Source: Desulfatitalea sp. BRH_c12
GTDB lineage: Bacteria > Desulfobacterota > Desulfobacteria > Desulfobacterales > Desulfosarcinaceae
DNA length: 64,000 nucleotides
Direction: 5' to 3'
Assembly: GCA_000961655.1 (NCBI GenBank)
Contig: LADR01000023.1
Span: forward strand, 124,001 to 188,000
Part shown: in pieces, positions 27,586 to 36,568 of the stretch
How positions within the stretch are numbered: position 1 is the first letter of the stretch
Layout of the letters: each line of letters starts with the position of its first letter
The notes under the pieces: model-generated
What the model saw: the letters and a program-made list of their open reading frames with translations, nothing else
What the model was told of the DNA's origin: nothing
Database searches by the model: none
Position numbers and translations under genes: made by a program

Positions 27586-28512
27586 CTAATCCAGGATATA
27601 TTGATCAGGGTCGACCGGGACACCATTGAGTCGGACTTCGTAATGCAGGTGTGGGCCGGTGCTGCGTCCCGTTGTTCCCATCAGGGCAATAGTCTCACCG
27701 CGTTTAACGCGTTCGCCCGCTTTTTTTATCAGCTTGTGCATATGCCCATAGCGCGTCAAAATACCGTAGCCGTGATCGATCGTGATCATGTTGCCCATGA
27801 GCCACTTGTTGTCCGAGTAGGTGACCATGCCATCCGCGGGCGCGATGATGGGCGTGCCTTGCCGATTGGCGATGTCCATTCCCTTGTGCAGCTCCTTGCG
27901 CCCGGTGAAGGGCGACGTCCGGTAACCGAAACTGGAAGAGACCCATCCCTGGGTCGGACGCAACGATGGCGTGGCCGCCAGGATGTTGCGTTTGTCCTTC
28001 AGTGCATTCAGCAGGGCTTCCAAGCTGTTCTGCCGCACGAGCGTTGCCTGATCGCATTGGCGGATTTGATCATGCATTTGACGCAACAGACGATCATGAT
28101 CCGCTTTAAGAGGCAGATCCGTATCCAGATCTTCCGGCAGGGGTCCCCCCATGGAAAATAGCGACGCCTGATCGGGCTTTTGCTCCAGATTGGCCATTAT
28201 TCGGATCTTGCGTTCGAACTCATTCAGGGACACCAAGTTGTTTTTTAAATCATTGATGGCCTGGGCAAATGATTGAATCTGTTTGCGCTGATTTTCAATG
28301 CCGGCACGTTGCTTTTCAAGCTGTTCCTGCAAATAGGGCTTTTCGGCCACCGCCCATTTCAAGCGTATATACTGGTAGGCGCCGATGCCGGTAATGGATA
28401 TGGCCATGATGACAATCACTGTCAGCAATGCCATTAGTCGCTTCGAGACGAGCGCCTCTCGAAGTGTACTCCCTTTATCGTCAAAGATTAAGACGGTGTA
28501 ATGTCTGCGCAT
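27586..28512 (-). CDS. M23 family metallopeptidase (LytM domain), membrane anchored
   Basis: The 308-residue protein has a short cytoplasmic start, one membrane helix (about residues 27-50), a periplasmic coiled coil (about 60-190) and a C-terminal LytM/M23 domain. The zinc and catalytic motifs are intact: LHKGMDIANRQGTPI, RYGHM and GPHLHYEV. Such proteins cleave peptidoglycan crosslinks or activate amidases during growth or division. It reads toward the small lipoprotein gene and may form an operon with it. Confidence 0.9.
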   Translation of the reverse strand: MRRHYTVLIFDDKGSTLREALVSKRLMALLTVIVIMAISITGIGAYQYIRLKWAVAEKPYLQEQLEKQRAGIENQRKQIQSFAQAINDLKNNLVSLNEFERKIRIMANLEQKPDQASLFSMGGPLPEDLDTDLPLKADHDRLLRQMHDQIRQCDQATLVRQNSLEALLNALKDKRNILAATPSLRPTQGWVSSSFGYRTSPFTGRKELHKGMDIANRQGTPIIAPADGMVTYSDNKWLMGNMITIDHGYGILTRYGHMHKLIKKAGERVKRGETIALMGTTGRSTGPHLHYEVRLNGVPVDPDQYILD

Positions 28513-28783
28513 GGTGTCCTGTCGTACCTATGTATCTTTCCGTTCAATGTAATTAATCCGCCAGTATACAGTTACGCCTGTGAAAATTAGATCGGGAACA
28601 CGCATTGATCTTAATTTTTGACTTATCTCCTTGAATGATTTGAGTTTAAACGATTTTAGGACAATTTTTCCGCTAAACTTCGGGAGGAGTTACTGCAATT
28701 AAAATGCCAGGTATAATTCTTTTCGGGCAGGGACGCATGCACTCCGTCACGTGCGCAGAATGCATGGTCGCATGATTTAGGTA

Positions 28784-28816
28784 TCTGGTTATCCACTTAG
28801 GTCAAGTGAGATACGG
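28784..28816 (+). repeat. 33-bp dispersed repeat, copy 1
   Basis: The stretch begins TCTGGTTATCCACTT and ends CAAGTGAGATACGG. It recurs in reverse orientation at 51462-51494 with 32 of 33 bases identical. It lies in the 424-base gap 28513-28936 between the M23 peptidase and the sigma-54 regulator. Confidence 0.85.
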
Positions 28817-28828
28817 CCGAAAAACCCC

Positions 28829-28869
28829 GGTGAGCCGGGTGGGTGGTCTGCGCCACCCACCGGCTCACC
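28829..28869. repeat. Large GC-rich palindrome
   Basis: GGTGAGCCGGGTGGGTGG (28829-28846) pairs with CCACCCACCGGCTCACC (28853-28869), leaving one bulged G and a six-base loop. The core GGGTGGTCYGCGCCAC and the downstream GGTGCCA...TCCCGAAA recur in the element at 38710-38818. There is no T-run, so it is unlikely to be a simple terminator. The rest of the gap holds no gene I can support. Confidence 0.8.
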
Positions 28870-28936
28870 TCCTCGGTGCCAATCCCGAAAACGCCAATAG
28901 TCACTGGAGGAACTGGATACCAAGTTTAGATATTAT

Positions 28937-30442
28937 TTAGATGCCTTTAATATCGTATTTTGAGATCAGACGGGATAAATAAGTGCGTTGAATCGACATC
29001 ACTTTGGCTGCTTGGCTGCGGTTTCCGCCGCTATGCTTCAGATTGAGAACGATAAACTCTTTCTTGAATTGATTGAGGGCTTCATCCAGGGTCAGGCCCA
29101 CTTGCATCCCAGGATAATTGGTGCGGTTGGACGCGATCGGCAGATCCTCGGGCAGAATTTCTTTGCCGTTGCCCATGACGACGGCACGTTCAATGGCATT
29201 GCGCAATTCACGGATATTGCCGGGCCAATCGTATTGAATCATTTTTTCCATGGCCGCTTCGGAAATAGTCAAGTTGGGGATAACAGTCTCTTCCTTGAAA
29301 ATATTCATGAAATGATGTGCCAATATGGGAATGTCCACCTTGCGCTCACGCAAAGTGGGCATGCTGATCTGCACGACATTGAGTCGGTAATAAAGATCTT
29401 CGCGAAACCGGCCCTCAGCTATCTCCGCTTCTAGCTTCTTGTTGGTCGCCGATAGGACGCGCACATCCACGGAAATGGGAATATTGCCTCCCACGCGGTA
29501 AAAGTTGCCTTCCTGAAGCACTCGCAGGAGTTTGGCCTGCATGCCCGGCGTCATCTCGCCAATTTCATCTAGAAAAATAGTTCCTTCATGGGCCAATTCG
29601 AATTTACCGACTTTGCGGCCGGCCGCACCGGTAAATGCTCCTTTTTCGTGGCCGAAGAGTTCATCTTCAAGCAGAGTTTCCGGCATGGCTGCACAGTTGA
29701 GAACCACCAGCGGTTTGTTTTTGCGCGGTCCGGCGCGATGAATCAGGCGCGCCAATAACTCTTTGCCCGTGCCGCTTTCACCCAATATCAGTGCGCTGGC
29801 TTTCGAATTGGCGACCTTCAAACCATCGGCGATGGTTTTTTCAAGGGCGGGACTTCTGCCGATCATTTCATGGCGGACCTTCAGTTCTTCTTTGAGATCC
29901 TGATTTTCCCGTTTGACTTCTTGGAGATTTTGCGCATGGCCGAGCGACAAGGCAGCCAGGGAAGCAAATTCTTCCAGCAACTGCATGTCCTTTTCTCCGA
30001 GCGGCCGTCCATCTTCCTTGTCAATGACCTGCATGACCCCGATGGTCGCCTCGTTGCGTTTGAGCGGCACGCATGCGATGGATTGCGTCTGGAAGCGGAT
30101 AGACTCGCTAATCTCCTTGAACCAGCGCGGATCCTGGCGTACATCGCCAATCAGCAGCGATTGTCCGGTTTGTGCCACGTGACCGGCAATGCCTTGCCCC
30201 ATCTTGATGCGGTATTCTTTGACTTCCTTACGTTTTTCACCTGTGGCGACCTGAAAAAACAAGGTATTGCTCTTATGATCGACCAGCAGCAGGGATGCGG
30301 CCTTAGCCTGCATAACCCTGGCTGCCGATTCGATGATGAGTTCCAAGAGCTTGTCTAAATCCTGGACCGATGACACCCACGAAGATATTTCTTTTAAATG
30401 CGAGATCAGGGCCGAATCACTGGATGAGATTTTTTTTGCCAT
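28937..30442 (-). CDS. Sigma-54-dependent transcriptional activator with N-terminal GAF domain
   Basis: The 501-residue protein has a GAF sensor domain (about 25-180, with GQGIAGHVAQTG) and a short coiled linker. Its AAA+ domain (about 195-430) shows Walker A LGESGTGKELLARLIH, the sigma-54 contact loop GAFTGA and Walker B GTIFLDEIGEM. A Fis-type helix-turn-helix ends the chain (GGNRSQAAKVMSIQRTYLSRLI). It should activate sigma-54 promoters in response to a small ligand. The ATG at 30442 was preferred; an in-frame start at 30595 adds 51 poorly conserved residues. Targets are unknown, but a sigma-54 promoter is seen at 56381. Confidence 0.9.
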   Translation of the reverse strand: MAKKISSSDSALISHLKEISSWVSSVQDLDKLLELIIESAARVMQAKAASLLLVDHKSNTLFFQVATGEKRKEVKEYRIKMGQGIAGHVAQTGQSLLIGDVRQDPRWFKEISESIRFQTQSIACVPLKRNEATIGVMQVIDKEDGRPLGEKDMQLLEEFASLAALSLGHAQNLQEVKRENQDLKEELKVRHEMIGRSPALEKTIADGLKVANSKASALILGESGTGKELLARLIHRAGPRKNKPLVVLNCAAMPETLLEDELFGHEKGAFTGAAGRKVGKFELAHEGTIFLDEIGEMTPGMQAKLLRVLQEGNFYRVGGNIPISVDVRVLSATNKKLEAEIAEGRFREDLYYRLNVVQISMPTLRERKVDIPILAHHFMNIFKEETVIPNLTISEAAMEKMIQYDWPGNIRELRNAIERAVVMGNGKEILPEDLPIASNRTNYPGMQVGLTLDEALNQFKKEFIVLNLKHSGGNRSQAAKVMSIQRTYLSRLISKYDIKGI

Positions 30443-30741
30443 TTTTCTTTCAACCGGGATGTTAAGGTTGTTTTCAACGTTTACTGACCGGCCTGTTTTA
30501 GCAAGGAGCGGCAGAAGGTGAAAAATATGTTGCATAATAACTGACATGGACAGGGGTGTCAAATCAAAGTCTGGATTTTTATACGAAATCATCATTTTTC
30601 GACTGTTTCACAGATTGACCCCACTGTGCCCTCCCGATTCTTGCGTGGACTCTGCGAATTCACCGGACACTTGTTGTTTGACAGGACATCCTTTATGGTA
30701 GGGCGAGCAGTTTGATTCCAGTGTCAAGGAAGGATCGATCT

Positions 30742-32166
30742 ATGGAAAGATTTCAGCCTGATTTGGCAGCGCTCAAGGATGTGCGTAGCGTTCATCTGAT
30801 TGCCGTCTGCGGAACAGCTATGGGGGCTTTGGCCTGTATTCTCAAGGAGATGGGATTCATTGTCACCGGGTCGGATCAGCATGTCTATCCGCCGATGAGC
30901 GATTTTCTGCGATCCAAGGGCATACGAATTTTCGACGGTTTCAAAAGTGCTCATCTGGACGGACGTCCCGATTTGGTGGTCGTTGGAAATGCGGTGACCA
31001 AAGATAATGAAGAAGTAAAAACAACCCAAGCCATGGGCTTGACCTTTTGTTCTATGCCGCAGGCCATTAACCGGTTTGTCGCGGCAGGCAAACAACAGAT
31101 CGTCATCACCGGGACCCACGGCAAAACGACGACCTCATCGTTCATCGCCTGGATGCTGTATTGCGCTGGATTGGATCCATCTTTTTTGATCGGTGGCATC
31201 GTATCCGATTTCGGCGGCAATTACCGGGCAGGTAAGGGAAATTGGATTGTCCTCGAAGGCGATGAGTACGACACTGCATTTTTTGACAAAGGGTCCAAGT
31301 TTTTGCACTACATGCCCAAGGCGGCGATCCTCACCAGTATTGAATTCGATCATGCTGACATTTTCAGGGATCTGGCCCATGTCAAGCAGGCTTTCCGTGC
31401 ATTTATCGAAAGCATGCACACGGATTCGGACCTGATCGCCTTCGACCAGGATGCCAACATCGCCGAATTGCTCCCCTGCGCCGGCAGCAAGGTGTGGTCC
31501 TACGGATGTCGGTCCGAATCGGATTGGGGGCTCGGGTCGGTGCGGATCGAGCCACCCTACACGCATTTCGAAGTGCTGCGCCATGGCAACCATTATGCGG
31601 CATTTAAAACCCGCATGATCGGAAAGCATAACCTGTGCAATCTGCTGGCCGGTATTGCCTCGGGCGAGCGCTTGCATATCGATACAGCCACCATGGCGCA
31701 TGCATTAGAAAGTTTTGCGGGCGTTCGCCGGCGCCAGGAGGTCCGCGGTGTTAAAAACGATATCGTGGTGATCGATGATTTCGCCCATCATCCCACGGCG
31801 GTCAAGGCTACCGTGGAGGCGGTGCAATCCTTTTACAGCCGTCGTTTGATCGCCATATTCGAGCCTCGCACCAACTCCAGCCGGCGCAGTGTCTTCCAAT
31901 CGATCTATCCGGAATGTTTCGATGCCGCCGATATGATTTGCATCCGGCAAGCCCCTTTGCTCGACAAAATCCCCGAAGATCAACGTTTTTCTTCCGAACG
32001 GCTTGTGAGCGATCTGCAAGCCCGTGGAAAGAGTGCTCATTTCTTCCAAGACACCGAAAACATCATACGCTTTGTGTGTGCGCAGGCGCGCCCGGGCGAC
32101 GTGTTGCTGATCATGTCCAATGGCGGTTTTGACAATATCCATGCACGCTTGCTCGAAAATTTGTAA
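30742..32166 (+). CDS. mpl: UDP-N-acetylmuramate:L-Ala-gamma-D-Glu-meso-DAP ligase
   Basis: Mpl recycles murein tripeptide by joining it to UDP-MurNAc. The 474-residue Mur ligase has AVCGTAMGALACILKEMG at the N terminus, the ATP loop ITGTHGKTTTSSFIAWML, EGDEYDTAFFDKGSKFLHY and FAHHPTAVKATV. The EYDTAFFDK form is characteristic of Mpl rather than MurC. The ATG at 30742 follows AAGGAAGGA at good spacing; an upstream in-frame ATG at 30712 has no such site. It indicates meso-DAP peptidoglycan with recycling. Confidence 0.92.
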   Translation: MERFQPDLAALKDVRSVHLIAVCGTAMGALACILKEMGFIVTGSDQHVYPPMSDFLRSKGIRIFDGFKSAHLDGRPDLVVVGNAVTKDNEEVKTTQAMGLTFCSMPQAINRFVAAGKQQIVITGTHGKTTTSSFIAWMLYCAGLDPSFLIGGIVSDFGGNYRAGKGNWIVLEGDEYDTAFFDKGSKFLHYMPKAAILTSIEFDHADIFRDLAHVKQAFRAFIESMHTDSDLIAFDQDANIAELLPCAGSKVWSYGCRSESDWGLGSVRIEPPYTHFEVLRHGNHYAAFKTRMIGKHNLCNLLAGIASGERLHIDTATMAHALESFAGVRRRQEVRGVKNDIVVIDDFAHHPTAVKATVEAVQSFYSRRLIAIFEPRTNSSRRSVFQSIYPECFDAADMICIRQAPLLDKIPEDQRFSSERLVSDLQARGKSAHFFQDTENIIRFVCAQARPGDVLLIMSNGGFDNIHARLLENL

Positions 32167-32240
32167 ATGCTCACATTTTCCACTTTCATCTTCGGTAAAC
32201 CCGGACTCGGGATAATACGGCTTGACTTATCCTGCCTATT

Positions 32241-32272
32241 TGGTTAACCCACTTTAAGAAAAAAGTTAACCA
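32241..32272 (+). promoter_or_regulatory. Probable BirA operator
   Basis: TGGTTAACC (32241-32249) and AGTTAACCA (32264-32272) form an inverted repeat with a 14-base spacer. This matches in spacing and core the TTGTTAACC-N14/15-GGTTAACAA BirA boxes described for many bacteria. It lies 19 bases before the birA start, so it would allow biotin-dependent autoregulation of birA and the bioY genes. Confidence 0.75.
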
Positions 32273-32291
32273 TTCGCTGAAAGGCAGGCGG

Positions 32292-33218
32292 TTGAAGGCA
32301 CGCATTCTCGATAATCTAACCCAAACCTCTTCTCCTATTTCGGGAGAACGGCTCAGCGACGCGCTCGGTGTCTCTCGTGTGGCCATATGGAAGCATATCC
32401 GCCAATTGCAGGATCTCGGCTATTCTATTGAAGCGACTGCCAAAGGCTATCGGTTGCTCAATAGCCCGGACACCCCCTTTCCGTGGGTTTTCGGAGAGCG
32501 CGCCGCGCACGTGCACTACTATCCGGAAGTGGCCTCCACGATGGATACGGCTATGACATTGGCCCGTGGCGGGTGTCCTGAATTTACGGTGGTCGCAGCC
32601 GATCGTCAGACCAAAGGGCGCGGCAGGCTGCAGCGCGTTTGGCAATCCGCGCCGGGTGGGCTTTATTTTACAATGGTGGTGCGTCCCAAAATCAACCTGT
32701 CGGCCAGCCCCTTGATCAACCTGGCTGCCGCCGTGGATCTGGCTGACACAGTTCATGCTCTTTATGGCATCCCGGCGCAACTGAAATGGCCCAATGACCT
32801 GCTGGTGCAAGAGCGCAAACTGGCCGGTATTCTTTCCCAGATGGCGGCAGAGCCTGATCGCATCGAATTCGTGAATGTCGGTATTGGCATCAATGTGCAT
32901 AACGATACGCGCAACGTTGTGCCACCTGCCGTATCAGTATCAGAAATCGCTGGCGCAGGCGTGTCACGGGCACGCATTTTAAAGTCGTTCTGGGAGCGAT
33001 TCGAGCGGCGAATGGCGGCCGGTGATCTGCACAATGTGGTTGCCCAATGGAAACAGCGCGGGTTAACCCTGGGCCGTCAGGTCAGGGTGCAGACCCTCAC
33101 TGAAACATGGGAAGGGCTTGCCATTGACCTGGATGAAACCGGCGGATTGGTATTGCAGTTCCCGAATGGGCAGCGCAAGACGATCGTTTACGGTGATTGC
33201 TTCCACGATCGCGTGTAG
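32292..33218 (+). CDS. birA: Biotin operon repressor / biotin-[acetyl-CoA-carboxylase] ligase
   Basis: BirA makes biotinyl-5'-AMP, biotinylates carboxylase carriers and, when biotin is in excess, represses its targets. The 308-residue protein has an N-terminal winged helix (about 1-60, SGERLSDALGVSRVAIWKHI). The catalytic domain has the adenylate loop QTKGRGRLQRVW, KWPNDLLV, KLAGILSQM and NVGIGINVHN. The C-terminal domain is SH3-like. The start is a TTG. An operator-like palindrome lies upstream and a biotin transporter downstream, which agrees with a regulatory bifunctional BirA. Confidence 0.94.
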   Translation: MKARILDNLTQTSSPISGERLSDALGVSRVAIWKHIRQLQDLGYSIEATAKGYRLLNSPDTPFPWVFGERAAHVHYYPEVASTMDTAMTLARGGCPEFTVVAADRQTKGRGRLQRVWQSAPGGLYFTMVVRPKINLSASPLINLAAAVDLADTVHALYGIPAQLKWPNDLLVQERKLAGILSQMAAEPDRIEFVNVGIGINVHNDTRNVVPPAVSVSEIAGAGVSRARILKSFWERFERRMAAGDLHNVVAQWKQRGLTLGRQVRVQTLTETWEGLAIDLDETGGLVLQFPNGQRKTIVYGDCFHDRV

Positions 33219-33299
33219 CATCCATCTTGGGGGTAGCACAGGCGCTACGAAGAGGAATGTATCAAACGGATAACGTTCAAAGGATCGTTAAAGGATACC

Positions 33300-33875
33300 A
33301 TGATGGAGACAAGACATTCTTTGCGTATGATGGTCTTTGCGTCGCTGATGGCCGCCCTGATTGCCGTCGGGTCCTATCTCGCCGTGCCTGTCGGCCCCGT
33401 GCCGATCGTTTTACAGAACCTGTTTGTTCTCCTCGCAGGTCTTTTGCTGGGCGGCCGATGGGCAGCCGCCAGTGTAGCCGTCTTTCTGCTGGCGGGTGCC
33501 TGCGGGCTGCCTGTTTTTGCGAACGGCACTGCAGGTCTGGGGCGGCTCATCGGACCCACCGGTGGTTATCTGATCGGTTATCTGGCCGCCGCTTTTCTCG
33601 TCGGCATCATGGCCGAAAAAGCCAATCAGCGGGTTGCGCTGGAAGTGCTGGCCATGGTGATCGGATCCATGGTGGTCTATGCCTTCGGTGTCCCCTGGCT
33701 CGCGTTGGTCACCGGAATGCCTTTGGACAAGGCGATAGCGGTGGGATTGTATCCTTTTTTGATTGGTGATGCCTTTAAGATTGCCGCGGCCATTCCCATA
33801 TCAAGAGCTGTTCGCCCATTGATGCGAACAATGCCCGGCATCGTTGTGGCACCCATCAACGGTGAACGGGCATAA
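33300..33875 (+). CDS. bioY: Biotin ECF transporter substrate-binding subunit BioY
   Basis: BioY is the biotin-binding S component of an energy-coupling factor transporter. The 191-residue membrane protein has about six helices and family motifs VPVGPVPIVLQNLFVLLAGLLLG, GLGRLIGPTGGYLIGY and GLYPFLIGDAFK. It is followed by an ATPase and a transmembrane T subunit, giving a dedicated BioYMN-type system. The adjacent birA supports biotin as substrate. No biotin synthesis gene is visible in this window. Confidence 0.93.
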   Translation: MMETRHSLRMMVFASLMAALIAVGSYLAVPVGPVPIVLQNLFVLLAGLLLGGRWAAASVAVFLLAGACGLPVFANGTAGLGRLIGPTGGYLIGYLAAAFLVGIMAEKANQRVALEVLAMVIGSMVVYAFGVPWLALVTGMPLDKAIAVGLYPFLIGDAFKIAAAIPISRAVRPLMRTMPGIVVAPINGERA

Positions 33876-33938
33876 CCAAGAACGATTTGCCGCCCCCTAT
33901 CAGGGCGAACATCCAAGGCGGTCATCAAACGAACTTTC

Positions 33939-34688
33939 ATGAACATCATTGAGATCAAAAATATTACCCATCGCTTTGCGAACGGCCGATCCGGTCTCAA
34001 CAATATAAGTATGGATATTGCGCGAGGTCAGTTCGTGGTCCTCGCCGGTGCCAATGGCTCCGGCAAAACCACATTGCTGCGCCATTTCAATGGATTGATG
34101 ACGCCCCAGCAGGGAGTCATCATCGTTGACGGGGTCAATGTGGCCGATGATCCGGTCCGGGCGCGCCGCACGATCGGCATGGTCTTTCAGGACACGGACA
34201 CGCAGATCGTGGGTGAAACGGTCTATGACGAGGTGGCCTTCGGCCCTGAAAATTTGTGCTGGCCGCGATCTGTCGTCAACAAGGCCGTGCAGACCGCGTT
34301 GGATCAGATGGGGTTGGTGCATCTGTCCGATCAGAGTCCGCATTTGCTGTCCGGCGGCGAGCGGCGGCGTCTGACAATCGCTGGGATACTGGCCATGAAC
34401 CCGTCCGTTCTTGTTTTTGACGAACCCTTCGCCAATCTGGATTACCCGGGGGTTCGGGATGTCTTGCGCCGCATTGTTGCGCTTCACCAGGAAGGCCACA
34501 CCATTGTTATCGCTGCGCATGATCTGGAAAAGGTCATCGCGCACGCGCAACGGTTGATCATATTGAGCAAGGGCTGCGTTGCGGCCGATGGCGCTCCCAA
34601 TGAACTGCTGCCGTCGGTAGAAGATTTCGACATCCGGCGGCCTATTGAATTGTCTTTCGGACATGCGGTGCAATCATGGCTGAACTAA
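33939..34688 (+). CDS. bioM: ECF transporter ATPase (BioM-like)
   Basis: The 249-residue ABC ATPase has Walker A GANGSGKTTLLRH, the ECF/CbiO-type Q-loop VFQDTDTQIVGETVYDEVAFGPEN, signature LSGGERRRLTIAG, Walker B VLVFDEPFANLD and switch histidine IAAHD. It energises the neighbouring BioY/T-subunit complex. The next gene starts 13 bases before its stop, so the pair is co-translated. CbiO for cobalt is the closest alternative, but the bioY context favours biotin. Confidence 0.9.
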   Translation: MNIIEIKNITHRFANGRSGLNNISMDIARGQFVVLAGANGSGKTTLLRHFNGLMTPQQGVIIVDGVNVADDPVRARRTIGMVFQDTDTQIVGETVYDEVAFGPENLCWPRSVVNKAVQTALDQMGLVHLSDQSPHLLSGGERRRLTIAGILAMNPSVLVFDEPFANLDYPGVRDVLRRIVALHQEGHTIVIAAHDLEKVIAHAQRLIILSKGCVAADGAPNELLPSVEDFDIRRPIELSFGHAVQSWLN

Positions 34689-35431
34689 GTGTTTTCGCAT
34701 ACCGGCAAGGCAACTCTGCGGCCCACAGGCTCGACCCACGCATTAAATTGATATCCATATCCTTGCTGAGCGCTGCAATCCTCGCTGCACAGGCTGCGGG
34801 GCTGTTCGTTGCCACGGGCCTGATCATAGGGGCGACCATCTATTGCCGTGTTTCCCTTCGTCAAATCGGCCACGAACTGCGTTGGCTGCTTTTCATGTTG
34901 GCTGCGGTTTGGGGTATAAGGGCCCTGGTCACCCCGGGAGAAACGCTTTTTTCATGGTCGGTTTTCTCCGTCAGTCGAACGGGCGTTTTGACGGGTGCCA
35001 TAATATGCTGGCGATGGGTGATCATTATTTTTCTCGGGCTCACTGTGAGCGTCACAACGCGGACCGAAGATATCCGTGCGGCGGTCGAATGGTTTCTGCG
35101 ACCGTTTCCGTGGTTATCGCCCCATCGTATCGGTACCATGATCGGTCTGCTGGTTCGGTTCATACCTGTTATACTGACCCATGCGCGTGAAATGGGGGCT
35201 GCCCAGCGCGCCCGGTGTGTCGAAAATCGTAAAAATCCCATCTATCGCCTTCGCGTCCTGGGATTGCCACTGCTCCGGCGTACCTTTGTTACAGCCGATC
35301 ACCTGACCATCGCAATGGAGGCCCGCTGTTACGGCCAGGGCCGCACGGCCTACGCGTGGCATTTTGGGCGTGAAGATGGCATTGTGTTGGTTGGGATGGT
35401 GTTGCTCAGCAGCGTTATTTCATTCTGCTGA
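34676..35431 (+). CDS. bioN: ECF transporter transmembrane (T) subunit, BioN-like
   Basis: The 251-residue protein has four to six membrane helices and begins with the LDPRIKLI motif typical of EcfT. It carries the coupling motifs with conserved Ala-Arg pairs: AQRARCVEN and AMEARCYG. These contact the ATPase grooves. It completes a bioY-bioM-bioN cassette and ends 74 bases before tRNA-Lys. Confidence 0.9.
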   Translation: MAELSVFAYRQGNSAAHRLDPRIKLISISLLSAAILAAQAAGLFVATGLIIGATIYCRVSLRQIGHELRWLLFMLAAVWGIRALVTPGETLFSWSVFSVSRTGVLTGAIICWRWVIIIFLGLTVSVTTRTEDIRAAVEWFLRPFPWLSPHRIGTMIGLLVRFIPVILTHAREMGAAQRARCVENRKNPIYRLRVLGLPLLRRTFVTADHLTIAMEARCYGQGRTAYAWHFGREDGIVLVGMVLLSSVISFC

Positions 35432-35462
35432 GATATTTTTGAGACTGTCGTTTCTTTTTGTG

Positions 35463-35491
35463 TTGACAAGCTTTGGCGTTGCAGGTAAAAA
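35463..35491 (+). promoter_or_regulatory. Promoter of the tRNA-Lys/tRNA-Glu unit
   Basis: A perfect TTGACA (35463-35468) is followed after 17 bases by TAAAAA (35486-35491). The first tRNA begins 15 bases downstream. Confidence 0.65.
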
Positions 35492-35505
35492 GCCATTTTT
35501 CGTTT

Positions 35506-35581
35506 GGGCCGTTAACTCAGTCGGTAGAGTATCTGCCTTTTAAGCAGAGAGTCGTTGGTTCGAGTCCAACACGGCCCACCA
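35506..35581 (+). tRNA. tRNA-Lys (anticodon TTT)
   Basis: GGGCCGT pairs with ACGGCCC. The D stem is ACTC/GAGT, the anticodon stem and loop is TCTGCCTTTTAAGCAGA with TTT, the T arm is GTTGG-TTCGAGT-CCAAC, and CCA is encoded. It decodes AAA and AAG. Confidence 0.96.
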
Positions 35582-35606
35582 GCTCTTAAAATGACCATTC
35601 AGTTTG

Positions 35607-35684
35607 GTCCCCATCGTCTAGCCTGGCCCAGGACACCGGCCTTTCACGCCGGCGACAGGGGTTCGAATCCCCTTGGGGACGCCA
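35607..35684 (+). tRNA. tRNA-Glu (anticodon TTC)
   Basis: GTCCCCA pairs with TGGGGAC. The anticodon arm is CCGGC-CTTTCAC-GCCGG with TTC, the T arm is AGGGG-TTCGAAT-CCCCT, and GCCA closes the 3' end. It lies 25 bases after tRNA-Lys in one transcript. Confidence 0.96.
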
Positions 35685-35691
35685 TTCATAG

Positions 35692-35724
35692 AAAAAGGGT
35701 TACCTTCGGGTAACCCTTTTTTTT
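35692..35724 (+). terminator. Terminator after tRNA-Glu
   Basis: GGGTTACC and GGTAACCC form a perfect stem around a TTCG tetraloop, followed by eight thymines. Confidence 0.95.
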
Positions 35725-35793
35725 ATTCGCACAGCACGTTGTCTGGCTGTTATCGCTCGTGCGCCTCAATATGGAAGCGCTTGGGTATCCTTC

Positions 35794-36555
35794 TCAGAGA
35801 ATCAGGCGCTGCGGATCGCACTTTTCTCTTAAAATCTTCAATTCATGCGCCGCAGGAGGGGGGATTTCGCGGGCTCTTGAGATATCCACCGTAAATTGCA
35901 TGTGTTCTAAAACCGTTGCAGGGCTTATGCCCGGATAGCATCCGTCCAGATACATTTCTTTCGTATCTTCATCGAAACGCATCATGGCCATGTTGGTGAT
36001 GACCAGTTGGGGACCACCAGCGGACAGCCCGGCTTTTGCCCTGCCATCCGGGCCGTCCAGGTGACCTGGGCTGGTCATATAATCCAATTTTTGGACGAAT
36101 TTCCTTTTTTCGTGCTGCATAAAAATAATGCTTCGCGAAACAAAAGAAGCCACATCGCAACCGCCGCCGCTGCCGGAAAAGCGGGTGGTCGGGGAGAAAT
36201 AGTCTCCGATAACCGTGGAGTTGAGATTGCCGAACTTGTCAATCTGGGCTGCTCCAAGGATGCCGATGACCAGATCGCCGGTGATTCGGTTCTGCATGGT
36301 GGCAAAAGCATCCAGCAACCCGCCATTGGCCGAGGTATGGTACATCACGCGCGAATCGGCCACTGCAAGCGGTATTTCCTCCAGTTTGGCGTCGATGGCG
36401 CCGGTTTCGAAGAACATGACGCACTTTGGGGCGTGAATATTTTTAGCAGCCATCGCAGCCAGCATCGATATGCCGGTACCGCAGAACACGATATCCTCGT
36501 TTCTGATTTCTCTTGCGGCCACCAGGGTCATCATCTCTCTTAAGGTATAGTCCAT
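35794..36555 (-). CDS. gctB: CoA-transferase subunit B, glutaconate type
   Basis: The 253-residue protein matches the beta subunit of glutaconate-type (family I) CoA-transferases. It has EDIVFCGTGISMLAAMAAK, the probable catalytic glutamate in CVMFFETGAIDAKLE (about E50), and GAAQIDKFGNLNSTVIGDY. GCT enzymes move CoA between acyl-CoAs and carboxylic acids. The ATG at 36555 was chosen over 36594 from family alignment and a GGGAAAA site. It starts 13 bases after gctA ends. The true acyl substrate is not readable. Confidence 0.85.
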   Translation of the reverse strand: MDYTLREMMTLVAAREIRNEDIVFCGTGISMLAAMAAKNIHAPKCVMFFETGAIDAKLEEIPLAVADSRVMYHTSANGGLLDAFATMQNRITGDLVIGILGAAQIDKFGNLNSTVIGDYFSPTTRFSGSGGGCDVASFVSRSIIFMQHEKRKFVQKLDYMTSPGHLDGPDGRAKAGLSAGGPQLVITNMAMMRFDEDTKEMYLDGCYPGISPATVLEHMQFTVDISRAREIPPPAAHELKILREKCDPQRLIL

Positions 36556-36568
36556 CGCTTTTTTCCCA

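Noticed and set aside
33197-33769. 190-codon plus-strand frame overlapping bioY in another phase
   Set aside because: BioY has all its membrane helices and motifs in the other phase; this one is arginine-rich with no domain.
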